16,760 nt of DNA. It comes from Candidatus Woesearchaeota archaeon (GTDB lineage Archaea; Nanobdellota; Nanobdellia; Woesearchaeales; DSVV01). The notes beneath the pieces are model-generated. The model searched no databases. It was not told the origin of the DNA and saw only the letters and a program-made list of their open reading frames with translations. A program made the position numbers and the translations under genes. Shown here piece after piece: positions 4,993 through 12,402 of the stretch. The DNA lies in NCBI GenBank assembly GCA_016205905.1, contig JACQSP010000010.1, positions 1 through 16,760 of the forward strand, read 5' to 3'. Position 1 is the stretch's first letter. Every line of letters starts with the position of its first letter.

Positions 4993-6288
4993 ATGGATTA
5001 TCTTACCTTAGATTCACTTGTTGGCAAATTAACCGGAAAATTAGTTTTCTTAAGGGTTGATACTAACACAACATTGATTGGGGGGAATTTTGAGCCGAAT
5101 GAAAGAATTATTTCTGCAGGTGATACTATAAAATGGCTGACATCACACGGAGCAAAAGTTGTTGTTGCCACACATAACGGACGAGAAGGAAATCCTGATT
5201 ATGTCAGTGTTGGGCCGTTGGTGTGGAGATTCAGAAATAATCTTGTTCCTGTAACTTCTATCGGCAATACTTTTGACGGCGACAATTTAAATGATGCTGC
5301 TATGAAAGCAATACACGAATTGACAGACGGAGAAGCATTATTGCTGGAAAACCTAAGATTTATGCCAGGTGAAAGCAAGAAGATGTCTGCTGAACAATAT
5401 GCACAAACCCCCTTCATCAGGACATTGATTGATGATCTCCATGTTGAATACATGATCAGCGACGGCTTTTCAATTGCCCACAGACCATGCAGATCATTGC
5501 TTGGATTTTGTGAAATTCCCAATATTGCAGGACTAAGTATGCACCAAGAGTTATCCTCATTGTCTAAAATATATGGGTTTTTTAATGATCCACGAGGTAA
5601 AAATGTATATATTTTAGGCGGGAAAAAAATACAGGACTATTTTGCACTAATAGAACATTCATTAAAAACAGGTGTTGTTCATCATATTTTGACAGGTGGA
5701 TTATTGGCAAACCTCATTCTTTATACCAAAGGAATTAATATTGGGAAACCATCTATGGCTTTGCTTGAAAAGAAGGATGACAAAGGCAAATCAATAATAG
5801 ATTATGCACCGCGTTTAAGAGAATTGCTTGGGCAATACAGGGATATATTTGAATTTCCAACTGATGTAGCATATCAGGTTAACCGTAAAAGAATAGAATG
5901 TGATATCACTAATATTCCACCTGATTTGGCTGAAAAAGGAATGATACTTGATATTGGCGATAAAACAACCCATAGATATGTTGACATAATAGGGCAGGCG
6001 CAGTTGGTTTATGTCAAAGGCCCAGTCGGCAAATTTGAAGATTTAGAGTTCAACAGTGGCTCCAGCAGAACCCTGAGTGCCTTAAGAAGCGAGAAGATTT
6101 ATTCTGTAATGGGTGGCGGAGACACAACTGTTATGTTAACGCATTTCAAAGTTCCAAAAATGGAAATAAAATATATCAGCCTTGCAGGAGGAGCTCTTCT
6201 TTTGGCTCTTGCAGGCGAAAAGCTTCCCGGTGTTAATGCTTTAGAGCAAAGTTATAACATATTTCACAGAAAAATTTTAGAGCATTAA
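4993..6288 (+). CDS. pgk: Phosphoglycerate kinase
   Basis: Converts 1,3-bisphosphoglycerate and ADP to 3-phosphoglycerate and ATP in the cytoplasm. From the ATG at 4993 it is 431 residues, slightly longer than the usual 400-415. Family landmarks appear in order: RVDTNT (family RVDxN), ATHNGREG (HxGR), LLENLRF, DGFSIAHR, YILGGKKIQDY (GGxKxxD), ILTGGLLANL, FPTDVA, DIGDKT, KGPVGKFE (xGPxG), VMGGGDTT (the nucleotide-binding GGGDT) and AGGALLLALAGEKLPGVNAL. The key arginines and the lysine of GGKK are kept. The Gly-rich loop that normally reads STGGGA here reads SLAGGA, and NGP reads KGP, so this copy is somewhat divergent. The in-frame ATG at 4945 is rejected because the TATA box lies after it. 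The gene probably shares a transcript with the radical SAM gene 20 nt downstream. Confidence 0.92.
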   Translation: MDYLTLDSLVGKLTGKLVFLRVDTNTTLIGGNFEPNERIISAGDTIKWLTSHGAKVVVATHNGREGNPDYVSVGPLVWRFRNNLVPVTSIGNTFDGDNLNDAAMKAIHELTDGEALLLENLRFMPGESKKMSAEQYAQTPFIRTLIDDLHVEYMISDGFSIAHRPCRSLLGFCEIPNIAGLSMHQELSSLSKIYGFFNDPRGKNVYILGGKKIQDYFALIEHSLKTGVVHHILTGGLLANLILYTKGINIGKPSMALLEKKDDKGKSIIDYAPRLRELLGQYRDIFEFPTDVAYQVNRKRIECDITNIPPDLAEKGMILDIGDKTTHRYVDIIGQAQLVYVKGPVGKFEDLEFNSGSSRTLSALRSEKIYSVMGGGDTTVMLTHFKVPKMEIKYISLAGGALLLALAGEKLPGVNALEQSYNIFHRKILEH

Positions 6289-6308
6289 CATTTAATCCTT
6301 AACTAATT

Positions 6309-7502
6309 TTGACAGATTTATCTATTCCAACAATTACAACAATTGATACAGATAAAACTACCGAAAAAGATTTTTTTCAGAGGTTTGAAGGTTTTAAGCT
6401 AGGTTTTCCTTTAAAACAACCTTATTGCAATACTAATTGCTCACATTGTTATCTTGGTAGAAAAGAGGGCAATGTTAGTGAGGAAGAGTACACAAGAAGG
6501 AAGAAAGTAATTGATAATATTATTTCTCTATCAGCAAGGCTTGAAACTCGGCACATTAGTATCGTTGGCTCAGAACCCACACTTGAAAGCGAACTAATTT
6601 CTCTGACAGACAGGATGATGGGTGAGATGTTAATGGTTACAATGTCAACCAATGGATGGTTTACAGGAAGCAATGTGCCTTTTGAAATTCCTTCAGGGAA
6701 ATACGAAGATGGAAGTGCATTATTAGATTCCATTATTTATGATTACTTTACATTTGGACTTATGGTAAGTATCGATGGTATTGGCGAAGTGCATGATATA
6801 TTTAGAAATATGAATGGATTATATGAACGTGCAATAAGAACATTAGATTATGCAAAAAGTTTATGCGTTAAATTACCAACAGGTGTTGAGGTAGTTATTC
6901 ATCATGATAATTATATGCAACTTCAAGAAATTGTTGAAGAAGTAATAAAGCATGATATACAATTTATTAAGATGGTTCCTGTTCTAAACATAGGTTCTGG
7001 CAAAGATATTAAACCATTTAATGAACATGAAAGAGCGCAAATACAGGAAACTTTGCTAGAACTCGCTTTGCCTCTTTTCTCTTCTGGTGTTAAACCTGAT
7101 TTTGCTAATTTTGAAAAAGATTTTCCGACTTTTTCAATAGACAATTTAAGTTATTGTTCAGTGCCATTAGCACCTAAACATATTTATCAACGAAATATCC
7201 CTTTTGATTTAAGCCATTGTGGTTATCCGCTAATGCCCGGCATTGGCAACCCTTTAGAAAAATCTGTTGAAGAGATAATAGCCAGTTTGCCTGAATCATG
7301 GTCATACAAACTTCATTCAGAATTAAGAGATAAAGGCATAGAAGAGGTAGGTAGAATAGTGACTGATCCAGATTTAAGAAGCAGACATTCTAATTTAATG
7401 TGCGGACCATGCCTTATAATGGTAAATGTTTACAAAGCATATCACGAAACAGGGGATTTGGAATATGCTAATCGTGCTGTTAAGCAAATGTTTATTGGTT
7501 AA
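6309..7502 (+). CDS. Radical SAM protein with SPASM-like C terminus
   Basis: A 397-residue radical SAM enzyme. Cys40-x3-Cys44-x2-Cys47 is the motif that binds the 4Fe-4S cluster which cleaves S-adenosylmethionine. VGSEPT matches the GGE-type motif that contacts SAM, and MSTNGW and MVSIDG match core strands of the partial barrel. The C-terminal 120 residues contain further cysteines in SYCSVP, SHCGYP and MCGPC, and a region GNPLEKSVEEII that resembles SPASM/twitch domains binding extra clusters. Such enzymes often modify peptides or proteins or act in cofactor synthesis; the substrate is unknown here. The start is TTG at 6309, 20 nt after pgk stops, and no ATG exists before the Cys motif. No Shine-Dalgarno is evident. 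Co-transcription with pgk is likely, but a functional link is not shown. Confidence 0.82.
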   Translation: MTDLSIPTITTIDTDKTTEKDFFQRFEGFKLGFPLKQPYCNTNCSHCYLGRKEGNVSEEEYTRRKKVIDNIISLSARLETRHISIVGSEPTLESELISLTDRMMGEMLMVTMSTNGWFTGSNVPFEIPSGKYEDGSALLDSIIYDYFTFGLMVSIDGIGEVHDIFRNMNGLYERAIRTLDYAKSLCVKLPTGVEVVIHHDNYMQLQEIVEEVIKHDIQFIKMVPVLNIGSGKDIKPFNEHERAQIQETLLELALPLFSSGVKPDFANFEKDFPTFSIDNLSYCSVPLAPKHIYQRNIPFDLSHCGYPLMPGIGNPLEKSVEEIIASLPESWSYKLHSELRDKGIEEVGRIVTDPDLRSRHSNLMCGPCLIMVNVYKAYHETGDLEYANRAVKQMFIG

Positions 7503-7587
7503 GTGAGAACTAGAGTTATAGTCCACCATAAAATGTTTTAGGATATTTCTATGTACTGCACAAAAAAAAATTTGCAAAACAACAACC

Positions 7588-7597
7588 TTTATAAATA
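7588..7597 (+). promoter_or_regulatory. Promoter of the ribosomal-protein cluster
   Basis: TTTATAAATA is a near-consensus archaeal TATA box. It lies 85 nt after the radical SAM stop and predicts transcription from about 7618-7623, leaving a leader of nearly 290 nt before uL3. Confidence 0.6.
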
Positions 7598-7672
7598 ACC
7601 TGCCATTTTTACCTAAAATATCATTAAACAGCATTTAAATCTAATAACATTAAATGCATATAGACAATAACT

Positions 7673-7794
7673 TAGGCCTGAAAAAGCGAATTCAACCTAA
7701 TATGTTGTTTACATAATCCCTTTATGTTACAACCTATATTCTTGAAAAGCGCTATCAATAGGCTGTTTAAACTATTGAAACCTACCTAGGCCTA
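7673..7794 (+). ncRNA. Structured leader RNA (three-way junction) upstream of uL3
   Basis: The closing helix P1 is TAGGCCT (7673-7679) with AGGCCTA (7788-7794). P2 is long and interrupted: GCG (7686-7688) with CGC (7750-7752), TTCAA (7691-7695) with TTGAA (7742-7746), AATAT (7699-7703) with ATATT (7736-7740), TTGT (7705-7708) with ACAA (7729-7732), and ACATAA (7711-7716) with TTATGT (7722-7727) around a short loop. P3 is TCAATAG (7755-7761) with CTATTGA (7772-7778). All helices are nested and mutually compatible. It follows the cluster promoter and ends about 114 nt before uL3, so it should be the 5' part of the cluster mRNA. It may be an autoregulatory ribosomal-protein binding site or another sensor. 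No known RNA family is recognised. The gene-free gap 7503-7907 otherwise holds the promoter and an A-rich segment before uL3. Confidence 0.55.
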
Positions 7795-7907
7795 GAGATA
7801 AGAGTCTAAAATTAGATAAGAAACAACAAACAGACAAACAACAAATAAACAATTAAAAAATACCAATTAAAGAAAAATAATATTCAAACGTAAATTAACG
7901 GTTTAAA

Positions 7908-8915
7908 ATGGGACAACCACACAAATCCAGGGCAGGCTCAATGCAGTTTTGGCCTAGAAAACAGGCAATAAGAATTTATCCTAGAGTTAGGTCTTGGCCT
8001 ATCGTGGCACAAGCAACACCTTTGGGGTTTGCAGGCTACAAGGTTGGTATGACACACACTATTATTATAGATAACAAAAAAACATCCAAAACAAAAGGCG
8101 AGGAGCTTTTTTGCCCCGTTACTGTTGTTGAATGCCCGCCTTTGAAGATTCTTTCTGTCCGATTCTACAAATATGATGTAAACAAATTGGTTCTAAAAAA
8201 AGAGATTATGTTTAATGCTGATAAAGAATTAGGCAGAAAACTTAGTTTGCCAAAAACACAAATCTCGGCACAAGAATCACAGGAAAAATTGAACAGTATC
8301 GCAATAACTGATTATGATGATATTCGCATAAATGTTTATACACAGCCAAAGTTTGCCGGTGTCAGTAAAAAGAAGCCAGAGGTTTTTGAATTAGCCATTG
8401 GCGGTTCAAATGAAGACAAGCTAAACTATGTTAAAGAACATGCTGGCAAAGAAATAAGAGTAAATGATATTTTTAAGCCAGGCCAATTATTGGATGTTCA
8501 TGGTGTAACAAAAGGCAAAGGCTACCAAGGCCCAGTTAAAAGATTTGGTGTTATGATCAGACAGCATAAAGCAGAAAAAACTAAAAGAGGCCCAGGCAGT
8601 TTAGGTGCATGGAGGGGCCAGGGGCATATGATGTACAGAGTCGCACACGCAGGAAGAATGGGTTTTCACACAAGAACTGAATATAATAAATGGTTATTAA
8701 AGATATCTGACAAAGTTGAAGAGATTAATCCTAAAGGCGGATTTTTAAGTTATGGTCTTGTAAAAAGCGATTATATCTTAATCAAAGGTTCGCTTTCAGG
8801 CCATAAAAAAAGATTATTAAGATTTAATTTTCCGAGCAGAACTAACGGCAACAGATCACCGCAAGAAGCACCAGCAATAGATTATATTCATTTAGATTCA
8901 AATCAGGGAAAGTAA
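7908..8915 (+). CDS. rpl3: Large-subunit ribosomal protein uL3
   Basis: A core 50S protein that binds the 3' domain of 23S rRNA and reaches toward the peptidyl-transferase centre. The 335 residues match archaeal and eukaryotic uL3 length. The N terminus PHKSRAGSMQFWPRK, GYKVGMTH near 46, and GKGYQGPVKRFGV and GPGSLGAWRGQGHMMYRVAHAGRMG in the second half are family signatures. It is the first gene of the cluster, as in other archaea. The start is ATG at 7908; no strong Shine-Dalgarno is seen (ACGGT at best). The structured leader at 7673-7794 makes it a good candidate for feedback control, which is inference. Confidence 0.97.
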   Translation: MGQPHKSRAGSMQFWPRKQAIRIYPRVRSWPIVAQATPLGFAGYKVGMTHTIIIDNKKTSKTKGEELFCPVTVVECPPLKILSVRFYKYDVNKLVLKKEIMFNADKELGRKLSLPKTQISAQESQEKLNSIAITDYDDIRINVYTQPKFAGVSKKKPEVFELAIGGSNEDKLNYVKEHAGKEIRVNDIFKPGQLLDVHGVTKGKGYQGPVKRFGVMIRQHKAEKTKRGPGSLGAWRGQGHMMYRVAHAGRMGFHTRTEYNKWLLKISDKVEEINPKGGFLSYGLVKSDYILIKGSLSGHKKRLLRFNFPSRTNGNRSPQEAPAIDYIHLDSNQGK

Positions 8916-9015
8916 AATCAAATATTAAAATAATAATACCAACAATAAATCAATAAATAATCAAACAACCAATACAAAACCTAACACATAAACAAAACTT
9001 AGAAATAATATTCAC

Positions 9016-9020
9016 GAGGA
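9016..9020 (+). promoter_or_regulatory. Shine-Dalgarno GAGGA before uL4
   Basis: GAGGA lies 6 nt before the uL4 ATG within the decamer TTCACGAGGA. The same decamer precedes uL2 (10318-10327), so the two ribosome sites are nearly identical. Confidence 0.6.
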
Positions 9021-9026
9021 TATAAA

Positions 9027-9827
9027 ATGGAATTACCTGTGTATTCAATAACAAAAACCAGCGTCAGTAAAAAGAAACTGCCTGTGCAGTTCAGTGAATT
9101 AATCAGGCCAGACTTAGTAGAGAGGGCTGTTTTTTCAATTTGGTCAAATAAAAGGCAGCCATACGGCGCTTTCACAGAAGCTGGTAAAAGACAAAGTGCA
9201 AAGATTTCAAGAAGAAGACACTGGTACAAAACAAGCTATGGCCACGGTATTTCAAGGGTTCCTAGAAAAATTATGTCGCACAGAGGAATAAGATTCAACT
9301 GGGTTGGTGCAGTTGCTCCAGGCACAGTTGGCGGCAGAAGGTCTCATCCTCCAAAAGCAGACAAGCAGTGGAACCTGAAAATTAACATAAAAGAAAGACA
9401 GAAGGCAATAAGAAGCGCACTTGCTGCAACACTTATTCCTCAATTGGTTGAAGAAAGAGGGCACAAAGTGCCAAAAGATTATCCTTTTATAGTCGAGAAC
9501 AAACTTGAAGATATAACCAAAACACAGGATCTTAAAAATATCTTAGAAACATTGGGTTTCAAAGAAGACCTTATCAGAGCCGCAGTAAAAAAAGTAAGGG
9601 CAGGCAAAGGCAAGATGAGAGGAAGAAAGTATAAGAAAAGAAAAGGGCCATTATTAGTAGTATCAAAAGAATGTGGTTTATCAAAACTTAATTTGCCGGG
9701 TGTTGATGTGGTTGAAGTATCAAAACTAAACGCAGAATTGCTCGCACCAGGCTGCAAGATGGGCAGACTGACATTATTCACAGAAGGCGCAATTGAAAAA
9801 TTAGACAAGGAAAAATTGTTTATATAA
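9027..9827 (+). CDS. rpl4: Large-subunit ribosomal protein uL4
   Basis: A 50S protein with an extended loop that lines the nascent-peptide exit tunnel. At 266 residues it has normal archaeal length. The start PVYSITKTSVSKKKLPVQF, the loop segment RRRHWYKTSYGHGISRVPRK with GAVAPGTVGGRRSHPPKADK, and the C-terminal domain with GLSKLNLPGVDVVEVSKLN are characteristic. The basic Arg/Gly/His-rich loop (about 60-115) is the part that enters the tunnel. A GAGGA ribosome site sits just upstream. The spacer after uL3 is 111 nt of A-rich DNA, longer than expected in such an operon. In some bacteria L4 represses its own operon; nothing here shows that for this organism. Confidence 0.96.
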   Translation: MELPVYSITKTSVSKKKLPVQFSELIRPDLVERAVFSIWSNKRQPYGAFTEAGKRQSAKISRRRHWYKTSYGHGISRVPRKIMSHRGIRFNWVGAVAPGTVGGRRSHPPKADKQWNLKINIKERQKAIRSALAATLIPQLVEERGHKVPKDYPFIVENKLEDITKTQDLKNILETLGFKEDLIRAAVKKVRAGKGKMRGRKYKKRKGPLLVVSKECGLSKLNLPGVDVVEVSKLNAELLAPGCKMGRLTLFTEGAIEKLDKEKLFI

Positions 9828-9950
9828 TAATTAATAACTTACCAGAAGATAAACATAAAGACAAACATATATGTTATAATTAATAAAAATAAAATCAAAA
9901 CAAGATAAAAACAAGACAAACATAAAAAAATAAGGTAATGAGGCATTATC

Positions 9951-10214
9951 ATGACGGATTCATTTATGATTTTAAAACATCCATTATCAACTGAAAAATC
10001 AATTAGGCTGATGGAATCAGAAAACAAATTAGTATTTATGGTAGAAAGACGGGCCACCAAAGAAGAGATAAAAACTGCATTTGAAGATATGTTTAAAATA
10101 AAACCAGCAAAAGTGAATACTATGATCACATCAAAAGGCACAAAGAAAGCAATAATAAAGCTGCCAATGGATAAGCCAGCAATAGATGTCGCAACCAAAC
10201 TAGGCATTATGTAA
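9951..10214 (+). CDS. rpl23: Large-subunit ribosomal protein uL23
   Basis: An 87-residue protein at the tunnel exit, where the signal recognition particle docks. Typical features are LKHPLSTEKSIRLME at the start and LVFMVERRATKEEIKTAFEDMF followed by KPAKVNTMITSKGTKKAIIKLP. Length is normal for archaea. A GAGG motif lies about 8 nt before the ATG. It lies between uL4 and uL2, the conserved place. Confidence 0.95.
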   Translation: MTDSFMILKHPLSTEKSIRLMESENKLVFMVERRATKEEIKTAFEDMFKIKPAKVNTMITSKGTKKAIIKLPMDKPAIDVATKLGIM

Positions 10215-10331
10215 TTTAACTTTAATAATTTTAATTTAATAATAAACAAATAGAAAAAATTGAAACAAAACTTACAAATCATATAAAATACAAAAAACAA
10301 ACAAAACAATCAAACATTTCACGAGGACAAA

Positions 10332-11045
10332 ATGGGTAAAAGAATCATTGCACAAAGGAGAGGAAAGGGAAGCACAACATACAGATGCCCATCCTTTAAT
10401 TTCAAAGGTGCAGCTAAACATCCTGCTATTGTGCAAGAGCCAATAAAAGGCACGGTAATTGATATTATACATTGTCCAGCGCACAGTGCCCCATTGGTAA
10501 AAGTTGAATATGAAAATGGCGAATCCTCATTAATGATTGCTCCTGAAAATATTTGTGTTAACCAGACAATTGAGAACGGAAGCAAGAATCTTGATGTGGG
10601 AAATACATTAGCATTAAAAGATATACCTGAAGGTACCTTGATTTATAATATTGAGAATGTCCCTGGCGACGGCGGAAAATTCGTCAGAAGCTCAGGAACA
10701 TTTGCAAGAATTATTTCACAGGTTGGAAATCAGACCCTTATATTATTGCCTTCAAAGAAGCAAAAAGCATTTAATGTGAACTGCCGTGCAACAATAGGTA
10801 TTGTCGCAGGAAGCGGCAGGCCAGAAAAGCCCTTCTTGAAAGCAGGTACAATGTTCTTCAAGATGAAAGCAAAGAATCATTTATATCCTAGAACAGCATC
10901 ATGCGCAATGAACGCTGTCGATCATCCTTTTGGCAATAAGAGAACTTCAAGAAAATCAAAAGCCAGAGTTGCTCCAAAGAACGCGCCACCAGGAAGAAAG
11001 GTAGGTATGGTCAGAGCAAGAAGAACAGGCAGGAAAAAGAAATAG
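10332..11045 (+). CDS. rpl2: Large-subunit ribosomal protein uL2
   Basis: A central 50S protein needed for subunit association and peptidyl transfer. The 237 residues match the archaeal size. Landmarks are GKRIIAQRRGKGSTTYRCPSF at the start, NVPGDGGKFVRSSGTFARIISQ in the SH3-like region, and SGRPEKPFLKAGTMFF with a basic C terminus. The conserved His-rich peptide that normally reads VDHPxGGG here reads VDHPFGNK, a small departure in a functional segment. Shine-Dalgarno GAGGA sits 4 nt before the ATG. Confidence 0.96.
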   Translation: MGKRIIAQRRGKGSTTYRCPSFNFKGAAKHPAIVQEPIKGTVIDIIHCPAHSAPLVKVEYENGESSLMIAPENICVNQTIENGSKNLDVGNTLALKDIPEGTLIYNIENVPGDGGKFVRSSGTFARIISQVGNQTLILLPSKKQKAFNVNCRATIGIVAGSGRPEKPFLKAGTMFFKMKAKNHLYPRTASCAMNAVDHPFGNKRTSRKSKARVAPKNAPPGRKVGMVRARRTGRKKK

Positions 11046-11146
11046 AAAAATAATGTAGCAATAAGTTAAGTATAGAAGTTAAATGTATGTGATAATCAAT
11101 TATAATAACAAACAATTATAACAACAAAAAATAACAAGGTGTAATA

Positions 11147-11530
11147 ATGGCATTAAGAGAATTGAAATTTTATGGCAAGTCACCAGAGGAACTGAAAAAG
11201 ATGACTATTAAGGAATTTGCTCAATTAGTTCCAGCACGCCAGAGAAGATCTTTGCTCAAAGGGTTTACTGATGCTCAAAAAAGTTTTTTGAAAAAATTGG
11301 AGAAAAAAAGCAATAATGTGAAGACACACTGCAGAAACATGATTGTTATACCTCAATTATTGGATAGAAACATTATGGTTTACAGCGGCAAAGAGTTTGT
11401 TCCATTAACCATTACTGCAGAAATGCTTGGCCATTATCTTGGCGAGTTTATAATGACAAGGAAAAAAGTCAGCCACAGCGCACCAGGTATCGGAGCTACA
11501 AAATCAAGCTCAAGCATTTCAGTGAGATAA
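11147..11530 (+). CDS. rps19: Small-subunit ribosomal protein uS19
   Basis: A 30S head protein near the A-site finger and the subunit bridge with uL5. The 127-residue length is normal for archaea. The start RELKFYGKSPEELKKMTIKEF and the C-terminal signature KEFVPLTITAEMLGHYLGEF followed by HSAPGIGATKSSSS are typical. Its ribosome site is AGGTG about 7 nt upstream. The spacer that follows (11531-11724) is the longest between two cluster genes. Confidence 0.95.
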   Translation: MALRELKFYGKSPEELKKMTIKEFAQLVPARQRRSLLKGFTDAQKSFLKKLEKKSNNVKTHCRNMIVIPQLLDRNIMVYSGKEFVPLTITAEMLGHYLGEFIMTRKKVSHSAPGIGATKSSSSISVR

Positions 11531-11552
11531 AGCTTTTGAGAGTAAGTAAAAA

Positions 11553-11600
11553 GTCTGCCAGTCAGCTTTGGCGAAAATCCGCAAAATTTCAAAGATAAAC
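11553..11600 (+). other. Structured spacer between uS19 and uL22
   Basis: Within the 194-nt spacer, CTTTG pairs with a downstream CAAAG, and inside it GCG pairs with CGC around AAAATC. The segment is richer in GC than other spacers in the cluster. It may be a weak attenuator or processing site; no known element is recognised. Confidence 0.25.
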
Positions 11601-11724
11601 CGTTAATAAGAATTTCAAGAAAAAGTTTCAATAAAAAATAAGCTAGACAGAAAACATAAAAAAAACAAAATCAACAAGACACAAAATCAGTCGATAAAAC
11701 ACAAAGTTAACACAGGCCAATAAA

Positions 11725-12270
11725 ATGGGATACAAATACGCATTCGATCAATACAACAAGGAGCTCATGGCAAGAGCTGTCGGCAATTCACTCCCTATCT
11801 CTGTTAAAGAGAGTGCTGAAATATGCACATTTATCAGGCACAAGCCTGTTGGAAGAGCTAAAAAGATGCTTCAGGATGTCATTGACGAGAACCTGGCAGT
11901 TCCATATAGAAGGTTTAATATGCATGTTGCACATAAAACCAAAATAGGCCCAGGAAGATATCCTAAAAGCGCTTCAACTGAAATTTTGTCAGTTATTGAG
12001 TCAGCAGAGGCAAATGCACAGTTCAAAGGATTAAATCCAGGAAATATGGTCATAAGGCACATTTGTGCCCATAAAGCATCTACGCCTTATCATTTTGGAA
12101 GGCACAGGGGCAGAAAGATGAAAAGAACCCATGTAGAAGTTGTGCTTGAGGAGACAAAAAAGCAGGAAGAAAGAGAAACCAAAGGAACAAAGATAAAAGA
12201 AAAGCATGATAATAAGGACAAACAAGGAAAAAATAATCAAAAAAAGCACGAAACAAAAGCAGAAGCCTAA
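11725..12270 (+). CDS. rpl22: Large-subunit ribosomal protein uL22 with a charged tail
   Basis: A 50S protein whose beta-hairpin reaches into the exit tunnel. The core (about 1-145) shows KYAFDQYNKELMARAVGNSLPISVKESAEICTFIR and HKPVGRAKKMLQDVI, and ICAHKASTPYHFGRHRGRKMKRTHVEVVLEE at its end. The total of 181 residues exceeds the usual archaeal 150-160 because of a Lys/Glu tail of roughly 35 residues. The tail has no fold and may be a flexible RNA-contacting extension. Its start ATG follows AGG. Two hairpins lie just after the stop codon. Confidence 0.95.
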   Translation: MGYKYAFDQYNKELMARAVGNSLPISVKESAEICTFIRHKPVGRAKKMLQDVIDENLAVPYRRFNMHVAHKTKIGPGRYPKSASTEILSVIESAEANAQFKGLNPGNMVIRHICAHKASTPYHFGRHRGRKMKRTHVEVVLEETKKQEERETKGTKIKEKHDNKDKQGKNNQKKHETKAEA

Positions 12271-12271
12271 T

Positions 12272-12318
12272 ATAGCCAACCAATCTAATATTTAGATATA
12301 TGTTTATTGGTTGGCTAT
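12272..12318. terminator. 13-bp perfect hairpin after uL22
   Basis: ATAGCCAACCAAT (12272-12284) pairs perfectly with ATTGGTTGGCTAT (12306-12318) around a 21-nt loop, beginning 2 nt after the uL22 stop. It may stabilise the 3' end of the upstream mRNA, mark a processing point, or attenuate transcription. Confidence 0.5.
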
Positions 12319-12320
12319 TC

Positions 12321-12361
12321 AGCAGACCACAACAAATGTGATAGAACTTTTGGGGTCTGCT
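12321..12361. terminator. Second hairpin of the uL22-uS3 spacer
   Basis: AGCAGACC (12321-12328) pairs with GGTCTGCT (12354-12361) around a 25-nt loop, with possible further pairs inside. It starts 2 nt after the first hairpin ends and is followed by a possible promoter. Confidence 0.45.
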
Positions 12362-12376
12362 ATAACTTTAAAAATT
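12361..12376 (+). promoter_or_regulatory. Possible internal promoter before uS3
   Basis: TATAACTTTAAAAATT is TATA-like and lies 27-42 nt before the uS3 ATG. Combined with the hairpins just upstream it could start a second transcription unit. The match is moderate, and in such AT-rich DNA it may be chance. Confidence 0.3.
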
Positions 12377-12402
12377 CAAGATAAATAAAACAGGTAACTA
12401 AA

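Noticed and set aside
7673..7794. SRP RNA or RNase P RNA
   Set aside because: I see none of the conserved cores: no SRP helix-8 motif and no RNase P P4-like conserved sequence. The position in an mRNA leader fits a regulatory element better.
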